Shown: piece by piece, positions 1-8,570 of the stretch
How positions within the stretch are numbered: the stretch's first letter is position 1
Layout: each line of letters starts with the position of its first letter
Source of the DNA: CAZDUS01 sp964535015
GTDB lineage: Bacteria > Verrucomicrobiota > Kiritimatiellia > CAIKKV01 > CAITUY01
NCBI GenBank assembly: GCA_964535015.1
Contig: CAZHRU010000015.1
Coordinates: 1 to 40,142 of the forward strand
Direction: 5' to 3'
DNA: 40,142 nucleotides
Made by a program: the position numbers and the translations under genes
The notes under the pieces: generated by a model
What the model was told of the DNA's origin: nothing
The model's database searches: none
What the model saw: only the letters and a program-made list of their open reading frames with translations

Positions 1-2417
1 TTGAGGGCGTTGTCCTCGATAAACTTGCGCCGGGGCTCGACTTCATCGCCCATCAGGATCGTGAAGATTTCATCCGCCCGGACCGCATCCTCCTGAACCA
101 CCTTGAGGAGTTTGCGCTTATCAGGGTTCATGGTGGTCTCATACAACTGCTCGGGGTTCATTTCGCCCAAGCCTTTGTAGCGCTGAATGTTCAACCCCTT
201 GCGCCCGAACTCGCGGATCACTTCCAGCAGGTTCGGCAGGGAGAAGATCGGCGTCTCGCCGTCGTCCCCATCCTTCAGGGTGAAGATCGGCTCCTCGTGC
301 CGGTTCAAGTGATCCAGCGTGAACCCCTTCTTCTCAATGGCTTCCACCACCTTGGCCAGCGCGCTGGCCATGTAGAGTTCCTGCCACCGGAAGGCCGCCT
401 CACCCGGACTGGCCGCATGCCCGTTCTCCGTAAAGATCTCAAGTTGCGCACCCATCTTCTTCTCGGTGTCCTCGCGCAACTTCTTGAGTTCGTCATCGCC
501 GGTCACGTAGTGATGCTCGGCGTCCTCCCCCTTGCCGATGGTGACATAGTACCGCGGGAACGCGCCGGCCTTGTTCCGCTTCTTCAGGTACTCCTCCAGG
601 TTGACACCCTTACGACCAAGACTCTTGGTAGCCTGCTCAATTTGCAGGAGCAGTTCCATCACCGCCATCAACTCCTTGCCTTCAAACGTCTTGTTGCGGC
701 CGACTTTCAGGATCAGATCCTCGGCCCCAAGTTCCAGCAACTTGCGCGTCAGCGTTTCCTCCGTATCAATGTACTCCTCGCGTTTCTTGCGGCTGACCTT
801 GTACAACGGGGGTTGCGCCAGGTACACATACCCGCTCTCAATCAGGTGCGGCATCTGCCGGTAGAAGAACGTCAGCAACAGCGTGCGGATGTGCGATCCG
901 TCCACGTCGGCATCCGTCATGATGATGATCTTGTGGTAACGGACCTTGCTCACATCAAATTCGTCCGCCCCGATGCCCGCCCCGATCGCCGTGACCATCG
1001 TGCGGATTTCGTTGTTGTTCAGGATCTTGTCCAGCCGCGCCTTCTCAACATTCAGCACCTTGCCGCGCAACGGCAGAATGGCCTGGAACTCCCGGTTGCG
1101 CCCCTGCTTGGCCGAACCACCGGCGCTGTCACCTTCGACAAGGTACAGTTCGCACAACGCCGGGTCGCGCTCCGAACAGTCCGCCAGTTTGCCGGGCAGC
1201 GCCGCCGAATCGAGCGCCCCCTTGCGGCGGGTCAAATCCCGCGCCTTGCGGGCCGCGTCCCGCGCACGCGCCGACAACAACGCCTTGTCAATGATCCGCC
1301 GCGCCACCGAGGGATGTTCCTCAAGATAGGTGGACAGTTCGTCGTTCACCACCGTGGCCACAATGCCTTCCACCTCGCTGTTGCCCAACTTGGTCTTCGT
1401 CTGACCCTCGAACTGCGGCCTCGGCAGTTTGACGCTGATCACCGCCGTCATCCCCTCACGGACATCATCACCCGACAGGCTTTCTTTGTCTTCCTTGATC
1501 AACTTATTGTTCTTGGCATAGGCATTGATCGTGCGCGTCAGCGCCGACCGGAAACCGCTCAGATGCGTGCCCCCTTCGGTCGTGTTGATGTTGTTGGCAA
1601 AACACAACATCGTCTCCGTATAGGTGTCGGTATACTGGAACGCAATTTCCACCATGATGCCGTCGCGCTCCTTGTTGAAGGAGATGACCTTGGGATGCAG
1701 GGAGGTCTTACTGCGGTTCAAGTGCTCGACAAACTCCACCACGCCACCCTTGAACTTGAACAACTCTTCCCGCACCGGCTCTTCCTGGGAGAAAGTGATT
1801 TCAATGCCCCCGTTCAGGAACGCCATCTCGCGCAACCGGTTCGCCAGGATATCCCACTCAAATTTCGTCGTGCTGAAAATCTGGTTGTCAGGCAGGAACG
1901 TGATCTTCGTCCCCGTACCACGGGTCTTGCCAATGGTTTCCAGCTTCGAGACTGGCTTGCCGCGTTCGTAACGCTGATGGTAGATCTGCCCGTCACGCCG
2001 GACTTCCACCTCCAACCACTCGCTTAACGCATTCACGCAGGAAACGCCCACGCCGTGCAGACCGCCGGAGACCTTGTAACTGTCGTTGTCAAACTTTCCG
2101 CCCGCGTGCAACACCGTCAGGGCCACTTCGACCGCTGGCCGTTTTTCCGTCGGATGCATATCCACGGGAATACCGCGCCCGTTGTCATTGATCGTGCAGG
2201 ATCCATCGGCATTCAGTTTGACCTGCACGCTGGTACAATACCCCGCCAACGCCTCGTCGATCGAGTTATCCACCACCTCGTAAACCAGGTGATGGAGCCC
2301 CCGCACCGAAGTGTCGCCAATATACATGGCCGGGCGCTTGCGCACGGCCTGGATGCCCTCAAGGACGGTAATGTGGGATGCGTCGTACGCGCCACTCTTC
2401 TTTTGTTGCTCAGCCAT
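1..2417 (-). CDS. gyrB: DNA gyrase subunit B, 3' end cut by the window edge
   Basis: This is the ATPase subunit of DNA gyrase, which with GyrA introduces negative supercoils. About 805 residues are visible, beginning MAEQQKKSGAYDASHITVLEG and still open at base 1. The GHKL ATPase has E47 and N51 (YEVVDNSIDEAL) and DNGRGIPV at about 78-85. The Toprim domain has EGDSAGGSAKQGRNR near 427 and DADVDGSHIRTLL near 500. QRYKGLGEMNP lies near 745 and the last codons read EDNAL, so only a few residues are missing. A roughly 170-residue insert (about 570-740) between the Toprim domain and the KGLGEM motif is of the type found in Gram-negative GyrB. AAGGAGAA lies about 11 bases before the ATG, a long spacing. 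The gene follows the 12-gene operon on the same strand after a 245-base gap with its own candidate promoter. Confidence 0.97.
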   Translation of the reverse strand, partial: MAEQQKKSGAYDASHITVLEGIQAVRKRPAMYIGDTSVRGLHHLVYEVVDNSIDEALAGYCTSVQVKLNADGSCTINDNGRGIPVDMHPTEKRPAVEVALTVLHAGGKFDNDSYKVSGGLHGVGVSCVNALSEWLEVEVRRDGQIYHQRYERGKPVSKLETIGKTRGTGTKITFLPDNQIFSTTKFEWDILANRLREMAFLNGGIEITFSQEEPVREELFKFKGGVVEFVEHLNRSKTSLHPKVISFNKERDGIMVEIAFQYTDTYTETMLCFANNINTTEGGTHLSGFRSALTRTINAYAKNNKLIKEDKESLSGDDVREGMTAVISVKLPRPQFEGQTKTKLGNSEVEGIVATVVNDELSTYLEEHPSVARRIIDKALLSARARDAARKARDLTRRKGALDSAALPGKLADCSERDPALCELYLVEGDSAGGSAKQGRNREFQAILPLRGKVLNVEKARLDKILNNNEIRTMVTAIGAGIGADEFDVSKVRYHKIIIMTDADVDGSHIRTLLLTFFYRQMPHLIESGYVYLAQPPLYKVSRKKREEYIDTEETLTRKLLELGAEDLILKVGRNKTFEGKELMAVMELLLQIEQATKSLGRKGVNLEEYLKKRNKAGAFPRYYVTIGKGEDAEHHYVTGDDELKKLREDTEKKMGAQLEIFTENGHAASPGEAAFRWQELYMASALAKVVEAIEKKGFTLDHLNRHEEPIFTLKDGDDGETPIFSLPNLLEVIREFGRKGLNIQRYKGLGEMNPEQLYETTMNPDKRKLLKVVQEDAVRADEIFTILMGDEVEPRRKFIEDNAL

Positions 2418-2496
2418 GGTTAGAAGTCGTTCTCCTTGCGGTAGTTATGCCACCGCTCGCCCCTCGTTTTCCCGCACGATTTCACCCCTGCGGACA

Positions 2497-2513
2497 CCCC
2501 CTTTCTTAGGGGG
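2497..2513 (-). promoter_or_regulatory. Small GC hairpin in the gyrB leader
   Basis: CCCCC and GGGGG flank a 7-base loop (TAAGAAA on the minus strand). If the promoter call is right, the hairpin starts about 8 bases after the transcription start. No U-run follows, so it is not a terminator as it stands. It could stabilise the 5' end of the transcript. Confidence 0.3.
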
Positions 2514-2527
2514 AATTTAAGTGGCAA

Positions 2528-2556
2528 ATCGTACTGGAAAACGCATCTTCCAGCAA
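2528..2556 (-). promoter_or_regulatory. Candidate sigma-70 promoter of gyrB, with a dyad in its spacer
   Basis: Reading the minus strand, TTGCTG (2556-2551) is followed after exactly 17 bases by TACGAT (2533-2528). Transcription would start near 2521, giving a leader of about 100 bases. The 17-base spacer and the edge of the -35 box form an inverted repeat, CTGGAA-N8-TTCCAG (2534-2553), which is a plausible operator. The -35 box matches consensus at three positions and the -10 box at four, so this is a reasonable but unproven assignment. Confidence 0.45.
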
Positions 2557-2662
2557 GCGATATATGGGGCAAAACCACAAAATATTGGGGAGGCAAAAGG
2601 GGGTGCTACGCTACCTGTCGCGATGCCTGCGCGCGGGGGCTATCAGGTCCGTCACCGGCGTA

Positions 2663-3394
2663 CTATTTCAGATCACCTGCGGGTTCGGTGTCGATAGAAG
2701 GCTTATCGGCCCCTACCAGCGCGGAGGAGGTATAGAGTGTGGCTGTGATCCCCTTGCCCTTTTCGCCGGCAAGCCCGAGCGCTTCGCCGGGAAGGTCAAA
2801 TTTGGCTACCAGCCGGAATAGCGGGACGTTATCAGAAAACTCAAGCACCGCCGTGCCGCTGATCGGCGCCGTCTTGCCGGCCACCGAAACAGAACCGCTA
2901 AAAGCGGTTTCAATCTTAATCAACTTGCCACCTGCCCCACGCTCACCTTCATCCGCCCGCGTCCCTGCAAACTTCGCCCCCGTGAAACGGTCAAACCGGA
3001 CCAGAAAATTGTTCTCAACCAACTTCTCGACCCAAACACCACCCGGAAGGCGATCATACATCCCCACCTTGCGCGCGGCAGTGGTCAACTGGACGGCAAA
3101 CCAACCCGTCTGATCCACCACCAGTTTGTCGTCCAACAAATCGTGCCGCCCATCAAACACAATCACGCCCTCTGCATTCTTGCCGCACCAGAAACTGGGA
3201 TACCGATTGCCCGCCTGATCGAGTATGAGAAATGCCCCAAACGGCCGCGGTTGCTTGGTCATGTCAAACCGGCCTTTGGCATTGGATATATACTTCTCCG
3301 CGTCCTGGGAGGAAGAGGACACCGGCTGGTTTGCCGCCCACACCGATCCGACAACGAGAACCACCAGCAACATTCCCATCGCGCGCATTCTCAT
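2663..3394 (-). CDS. Small exported protein of unknown function
   Basis: This is a 243-residue protein with an N-terminal signal peptide (MRMRAMGMLLVVLVVGSVWA, cleavage near residue 20). The mature part is rich in beta-strand-like segments and ends in an acidic tail (PSIDTEPAGDLK). I recognise no catalytic motif and no family. The start ATG overlaps the stop of the 766-aa gene as ATGA, with AAGGAGG 4 bases upstream, so the two are translationally coupled. It is the last gene of the operon. Its position beside another exported protein and downstream of an ExbB/ExbD motor suggests a periplasmic or outer-membrane accessory, but that is inference from context only. Confidence 0.8.
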   Translation of the reverse strand: MRMRAMGMLLVVLVVGSVWAANQPVSSSSQDAEKYISNAKGRFDMTKQPRPFGAFLILDQAGNRYPSFWCGKNAEGVIVFDGRHDLLDDKLVVDQTGWFAVQLTTAARKVGMYDRLPGGVWVEKLVENNFLVRFDRFTGAKFAGTRADEGERGAGGKLIKIETAFSGSVSVAGKTAPISGTAVLEFSDNVPLFRLVAKFDLPGEALGLAGEKGKGITATLYTSSALVGADKPSIDTEPAGDLK

Positions 3395-5691
3395 TTCGCC
3401 TCCTTGACCGGTTCACCCTGTGTATTGACCAACATGACATAGGCGTCGTAATCTCCACCTGATATCGACTGTACAGCCTGATGAACAAGGGTGGGATAAC
3501 TGGGACTCCATTTCTTGCCGAAGGAAGACGGATCCTTGCTTTTGCCCATGCCGTACAACAACAACCACTGCCCCTTGCCGGCCATGTGCAAACCGACCGC
3601 CCCCGGCGTAATCGTCGCCATCCGCGCCCGGCTCAGATCAGACGAAAACAACGTGAAGAACGGCCCCCCCTTCGCCAGCGCAAACTCATCCGTCTGAAAC
3701 TGCCGCCACCAACTGGGCGTCCACGCATCATGGGTCTCGACAAACCCGGTCCAACTTCCACCCGTGACGGCCACCTCTCCGTTGGGCAGTCGATATGAAT
3801 CATAAATATTGATCAAGGTCGGGATATCACTGGTCGGAATGTAACCGACATACGAGTTATAGGCAGACACTTCCATCGTGTCGGGATCCATGTTGATTAA
3901 CGTGGCGATCCGTACCGTCATCCCACCCCTCGCGCCCCATGTTGACGAGCAAAACCCGCCACACTTCGCCGGCTTGCGCATGTCGTAGGGCTGGTACGCA
4001 AGCACCGTGTTCCCACCATCCGACCAGGCCGTCAACGACAGGCGGCCATCCCCGGCGACCTTCACACGCGTCACCGCCGAATCGGCCACCAACCGGTGCT
4101 GATCCACGCCCACAATCGGCCCACTCCACCCGTAGGCCGTCCAGACCATCTTTCCAGACGCATCCATTTTGTACAGATACGGGTTCACATACGGCTCGAG
4201 ACCGGTCGCCGAACGATAACTTCCCCCGAAGTATATCGCACCGGTTTTGGGACAGACGGCCATCTGCCCGCCTGTCAGATCCAACGTCGCCCCGGCAAAG
4301 ACTGCACCGTCGGCTGTGATATGGAACAACTCCAACCCGCGCCTGACCAGCAACCGGCCATCGGGCTGCATGAACATGTTCAACCCGCCGTCCTGCACTC
4401 GAATCACCCAGGCCACCGACCTTAAATCGGGCGCCAGCTTCAGGACAAAGAACTCCGGACCCAACTTGCGCGGGGGGGCCTTTTCGTCCTTCTGCCCCTT
4501 TTCGCCCACTTGGCGCTTGCGCCCTCTGTTATCCACCACGCTCTCCGGCCCCGCTTCGCTCACCGCAATCGTCGCCGCCAGTTTGGTTTCCTTGATAAAT
4601 TGATCAAAATGCGGCCCCGTGGAACCGGCTATATAGAGCGATTCATCCGCAGCCAGAACACAGGTCTGCGGTTTTCCAACACCCCACGGCAAGCGCACCA
4701 CACCGGTCAGCGCCTTCAAACCCGCGCCATAACGCACCACCACCGGAGTCGTCCGCGGATAGTCCGTGACCATACGGGTCCCGACTGTCCGCTCCACCAC
4801 GGGATAGGCGTCCCGCGCGGGGTCAGTACCCAACACCCTGACGACCGATCGATCCACAAAGTCGAGGTCCAGAAAATTCCCGACCAACATAATGCTGTCG
4901 TCTTTCAGGAAGTCTCCAAAAATAAAACCTTCCTGCCCGCTGGGCCCGCCAAAAAACGTGGCCGCCGCAATCTGCACCCGACCCTCATCCCCCTTCGCTC
5001 CCCGGCTGTACTCCACATACCTGCCTGTATAGGTCTCCCGACTCAAGTTGTCGCTGGCCTTGCCGAATACAATCTTCACAATGTCGCCTATCGGAATCTC
5101 ACTGACGCCAATGTCTTTGTCCGTGGCCAGCCTCAATGGCGCAACCGCCTTCCCATCGGCCGTCTTCGCCCTTGCATCCACAGTACTGGTCGCCATCTTC
5201 GCCTCGGGGTCCAAATCCCCCATATCCACTTCCTTGAAGACCGGCTTGGCGCCGGCACCGGACTTCGTCCCCATCAACTCCCGGGTGCTGGACTCTATCA
5301 ACTTGTCCAGTCTTGAATCGGCCGTGCGCAAGACATCAATCCTGTCAAAACTCACTTCGATCACACGTTCACCATAGTGATCATGCAACAGAAACGCCTG
5401 ACCGTTGGTATTACCCGCGGCCCGGCCCAACCAGATATCGCCCGGATTTTTCGGCACAAACCATTTGATGCCCTCATAGTACCCCAGTTTACCAAAACTC
5501 ATGTCCTTCCCGTCTTTGAGCGGAATGTCCGTAAACCAAAGTTGGCCTTCGGACTTCTTCTCTATACCGGCGGCATCACGCCAGGTAAACTCGACCTCGA
5601 GGTAGCGAGGTGTCGGCTTCGGGTAACCGAAGGCCAGCGGGGCTGCTAACACTATCAACCCGACCATCCTCAGGAACTGCAACCTCTTCAT
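3391..5691 (-). CDS. Exported propeller-like protein of unknown function
   Basis: This is a 766-residue protein with a signal peptide (MKRLQFLRMVGLIVLAAPLAFG, then YPK). Residues about 25-130 form a beta-rich N-terminal domain (LEVEFTWRD, GYYEGIKWFVP). From about 330 onward it has recurring short units of the kind seen in beta-propellers, such as DESLYIAGSTG, MQPDGRLLVRRG, CPKTGAIYFGGS and RLPNGEVAVTGGSW. I do not assign it to a named family. A strong Shine-Dalgarno sequence (AGGAGGAG) precedes the ATG, which overlaps the previous stop as ATGA. The protein probably acts in the periplasm or at the cell surface. A sensor, scaffold or binding role is plausible, and no enzyme motif was seen. Confidence 0.85.
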   Translation of the reverse strand: MKRLQFLRMVGLIVLAAPLAFGYPKPTPRYLEVEFTWRDAAGIEKKSEGQLWFTDIPLKDGKDMSFGKLGYYEGIKWFVPKNPGDIWLGRAAGNTNGQAFLLHDHYGERVIEVSFDRIDVLRTADSRLDKLIESSTRELMGTKSGAGAKPVFKEVDMGDLDPEAKMATSTVDARAKTADGKAVAPLRLATDKDIGVSEIPIGDIVKIVFGKASDNLSRETYTGRYVEYSRGAKGDEGRVQIAAATFFGGPSGQEGFIFGDFLKDDSIMLVGNFLDLDFVDRSVVRVLGTDPARDAYPVVERTVGTRMVTDYPRTTPVVVRYGAGLKALTGVVRLPWGVGKPQTCVLAADESLYIAGSTGPHFDQFIKETKLAATIAVSEAGPESVVDNRGRKRQVGEKGQKDEKAPPRKLGPEFFVLKLAPDLRSVAWVIRVQDGGLNMFMQPDGRLLVRRGLELFHITADGAVFAGATLDLTGGQMAVCPKTGAIYFGGSYRSATGLEPYVNPYLYKMDASGKMVWTAYGWSGPIVGVDQHRLVADSAVTRVKVAGDGRLSLTAWSDGGNTVLAYQPYDMRKPAKCGGFCSSTWGARGGMTVRIATLINMDPDTMEVSAYNSYVGYIPTSDIPTLINIYDSYRLPNGEVAVTGGSWTGFVETHDAWTPSWWRQFQTDEFALAKGGPFFTLFSSDLSRARMATITPGAVGLHMAGKGQWLLLYGMGKSKDPSSFGKKWSPSYPTLVHQAVQSISGGDYDAYVMLVNTQGEPVKEAK

Positions 5692-6905
5692 CGCTCCTCC
5701 TTGTTGCCTGCGGCAACCTCCTCAAACTCGACACCCGCCGGCACCGGCCCGGTCACCATCAATTTGAAATTCGTCTCCGGACAAAGACTCACAAGTCTGG
5801 CCAGCACGGCGGCATCCGGCGGCACCGCACACGCCCAGACCAGATGGACGGTCCGACACGCACGCGCCCGTGTGGCATGCCGTCCTTCGAGATAGGCCGT
5901 AAACACCGCCAAACGCCGCGCCGCCTCTGCAATCCCCACCACCACAAACGCGTAACGATGAAACCACGCGGACTCGAAAACAAACTCGTCGTCAACCGCT
6001 ACTCGCCCCTCCCCCACGACAACCTTGCCCCGCAGTCCTGCACGCCACTGCCGAAACCGCCACCGCGGCAACGACCGGAGATCAGGCCACAAATCCGCTT
6101 CCCCGAAATAGACAAAGGTTTCACCCTTCCGGAGAACATCCTCCAGGTACTTCCGCCTGGCATCCAGCGCGAGACCGGATGCTGCCACCGTGTACCGCTT
6201 CGGCCAGACCGAGTCGATCAGGGAGTTGGCAATCGGCAATGGATAGAGATAACCGAATGTACGGTTGAACCTGACCAGATAGTCCACCACCAGCAGAAGC
6301 AAGGCGAACCAGAAACCCAACCGCGCACAGAACAGGTTGACCCGGTCAAGCCGGTTCGCCTGGATGACATCACGTTCCGGCAGTTGGCGGACCTGTCGCG
6401 TCTTGACACTTGGCCCCGCTGAATGGCCTGTCTCGGGAGCAACCACCCCAGTCGCCGCCGCCCCGGCGGCCACGGTTCGCGCCTGCTTCCCACGTTGCCG
6501 GTAGGCGAATTTCGCCGGGTCCACCGGGTCCGTCGGCACACCAACGACCGCGGTTTGGGAGGTGGAGACCCCGGCCATGTCCAGCGCATCTACCGGCGTG
6601 TCCTCGGCGAATCGGATCTTGGCCGCCCGGGTCTCCCGTTGCTGGTCCAATTCCCTCCGGAGTTCCTTTTGGCGCTCCGTCGCTTTGGCATACTCCTCGG
6701 CACGATCTACCTCGATGGCACTGACATAATGCGAATTGATCTTTGCCAACAACAGCCCGGCAACCGCCATTACCATCGCCATCCGGCAGAGTTTCGTACG
6801 GTTCCCGCGCCGCACACCCGCGGCCAGGAGTACCACCGCCCCCAACCACGCGAGAATGGAGGCGATTCCAACAACGCCGAAATAGAGCCAGAGGGCAGCG
6901 ATCAT
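5688..6905 (-). CDS. Membrane protein with three predicted TM helices, unknown function
   Basis: This is a 405-residue protein. TM helices are likely at about 3-28, 41-55 and 190-212. Between the second and third lies a charged, probably coiled-coil stretch (about 62-98, KATERQKELRRELDQQRE) and a low-complexity Ala/Pro/Thr linker (about 102-175). The C-terminal 190 residues form a soluble domain (VYFGEADLWPDLRSLPRWRF and onward) that I do not recognise. The start has GGAGAAG 8-9 bases upstream and overlaps the DUF4159 gene stop as ATGA. The layout is one expected of a structural or regulatory partner of the adjacent ExbB/ExbD/TonB-like complex, but there is no family evidence for this. Confidence 0.8.
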   Translation of the reverse strand: MIAALWLYFGVVGIASILAWLGAVVLLAAGVRRGNRTKLCRMAMVMAVAGLLLAKINSHYVSAIEVDRAEEYAKATERQKELRRELDQQRETRAAKIRFAEDTPVDALDMAGVSTSQTAVVGVPTDPVDPAKFAYRQRGKQARTVAAGAAATGVVAPETGHSAGPSVKTRQVRQLPERDVIQANRLDRVNLFCARLGFWFALLLLVVDYLVRFNRTFGYLYPLPIANSLIDSVWPKRYTVAASGLALDARRKYLEDVLRKGETFVYFGEADLWPDLRSLPRWRFRQWRAGLRGKVVVGEGRVAVDDEFVFESAWFHRYAFVVVGIAEAARRLAVFTAYLEGRHATRARACRTVHLVWACAVPPDAAVLARLVSLCPETNFKLMVTGPVPAGVEFEEVAAGNKEER

Positions 6906-8509
6906 TTTCTAAACTTCTCCGTCAGTTCCAGATAATGCGTAAAGGAGTAGTAGACGATGTTCACCCCCATCTGCAGTGCGCCATCCGCCTTCTCCTTGTC
7001 CATTCCGGAATGTCCTGTCTTCCAGGCGTCATTGATGTCACCCGGGTGGTAGAAGACTACCCACCGCCCCTTGACCTTGATGCCCAAGGCACGGTTTCCA
7101 CCGTGATGCCACAAGGGGGGCGCCCCATTCGCGAACACAAACGGCTGCTGAAAAAGAGGATCGTCATCCGCAATTACCATCAGCGAGTCCCCGGGGAATA
7201 GAGCCGCCGCAAAATCCCGGAAACTCCGATCCCATCGCCGCCCGCCGCAGTCGGCAAACAGCATCCCCCCCTCCATGAGGTAGTCCCTCATGATCTTGAC
7301 GTCCCCCGGCGGAACACCGATATTGCCGTCCCCCGTCATGAAAACAAACGGAGGCGCAAACCCCTTCGGGTATTTTCGCAACATGCGGATGGGATGACTC
7401 TCAGCAACCCTGGAGACTTTGAAGCCGGTAATCTTGTTGAACGTATCAAGAAAGTTCAGATCCGCCCGTGACACGGAATCCATACCATCATCCCACCCGG
7501 ACCCCTCATACTCCATGCGAATGAACCGTACCTTGGCGTTATCCATGCCGTTCGGCCACCCCCCCTCCTTGCCGCCTCCCGCCCCCATCTTGCCGCCGCG
7601 CGAAACCCCCAAAGCCATCCCCGTCACGCGCGACGGATCCGCCTTGTAGGTCACCTGCGACTCCTCTTCCATCTCCTTGGCCGCCACCGATTCGTCCAGA
7701 TCCGGAACATGAAACGATATCGCCGACCTGGGGTTGACGATGAATTTCTTTTTCTTCTTGGGCTTCTTCTTGACGACCTTGGTCACCTTCACCGCCGTCA
7801 ACGTCGCCGGGGTACCGCTCCCCTTCTGCACTCGGTATGGCTCCACGCAACCCCGCAGCGACAACAACCACGGAATGACCAGGATGACCAGCACATGCAA
7901 CCCGATACTGGACAGAATGCCTTTTCGGAAACGGGGATCCTCACCGTTGGAGAGGATGTTCTCAATCACCCGGTCGCCTACGGCCGGCCGGTCATCGTGA
8001 ATCCCCGTATACAACGAAATCACCCGTCGCCGTAAGGCGAAGGCATGCCATACCGCCACACCGGCCATTCCCAGAAACACGGGCCAGAGCAGGCGCCACC
8101 TCAGATAAAACAATTGGACGGGATCCACCGGTCCGTTGTCGAGACTGATTCCCTTTTCAAGCAAAAGACTGGTGGCCCGGTTGACGAGCATCACATAGAG
8201 AATCCCCAGGACGTACCCCATCAGGCAGCATTTGCGGTAGAACCACAGTACCCATCCCCGCATCACAAACAACGTCAGAAAGGCAATCAACAGAAAGCCA
8301 ACCGCAGCACCACCGCACACGCGCACGAATGTCAGCAGCACATCCTGAACGCCATCCGCGAGAAAAGGCCCCCTCAGCATGGCATGGCCGGCAACCACCC
8401 GGTCGTACAACATCGGCAACTCCAAGGCATACCGCCCAAGAACCCCAGCCACTACGGCCAGCGGAAACCCGAGAATAATCGGCCAGAAATTGGATGGTCT
8501 TATCCGCAT
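6902..8509 (-). CDS. TonB-like energy transducer fused to a DUF4159 domain
   Basis: This is a 535-residue inner-membrane protein. TM helices lie at about 8-29, 57-83, 93-110, 139-159 and 197-219. The last helix reads SIGLHVLVILVIPWLL and carries S201-xxx-H205, the motif of the TonB N-terminal helix (S16/H20 in E. coli TonB) that contacts ExbB/ExbD. A basic stretch follows at about 241-256 (KVTKVVKKKPKKKKKF), resembling the K/P-rich periplasmic linker of TonB. The C-terminal part (about 326-528) matches what I know of DUF4159: FVFMTGDG, a glycine-rich YLMEGGMLFADCGG and DDDPLF. DUF4159 has no established function. There is no TonB C-terminal domain. No clear Shine-Dalgarno sequence precedes the ATG, which lies 61 bases after the previous gene. 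I am confident of the DUF4159 call and moderately confident of the TonB analogy. Confidence 0.85.
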   Translation of the reverse strand: MRIRPSNFWPIILGFPLAVVAGVLGRYALELPMLYDRVVAGHAMLRGPFLADGVQDVLLTFVRVCGGAAVGFLLIAFLTLFVMRGWVLWFYRKCCLMGYVLGILYVMLVNRATSLLLEKGISLDNGPVDPVQLFYLRWRLLWPVFLGMAGVAVWHAFALRRRVISLYTGIHDDRPAVGDRVIENILSNGEDPRFRKGILSSIGLHVLVILVIPWLLSLRGCVEPYRVQKGSGTPATLTAVKVTKVVKKKPKKKKKFIVNPRSAISFHVPDLDESVAAKEMEEESQVTYKADPSRVTGMALGVSRGGKMGAGGGKEGGWPNGMDNAKVRFIRMEYEGSGWDDGMDSVSRADLNFLDTFNKITGFKVSRVAESHPIRMLRKYPKGFAPPFVFMTGDGNIGVPPGDVKIMRDYLMEGGMLFADCGGRRWDRSFRDFAAALFPGDSLMVIADDDPLFQQPFVFANGAPPLWHHGGNRALGIKVKGRWVVFYHPGDINDAWKTGHSGMDKEKADGALQMGVNIVYYSFTHYLELTEKFRK

Positions 8510-8570
8510 GGCATATAATCACACACGAGCCGCAACCCCGGGCGCCCCCGCACAGGAAAGTCCGTCCATA

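Noticed and set aside
297..2027. A 576-codon plus-strand open frame opposite gyrB
   Set aside because: It is the reverse-strand shadow of highly conserved gyrB codons in GC-rich DNA and resembles no protein family.
2618..2662. GC-rich inverted segments after the last operon gene as a terminator
   Set aside because: Stems are imperfect and no U-run follows on the minus strand.
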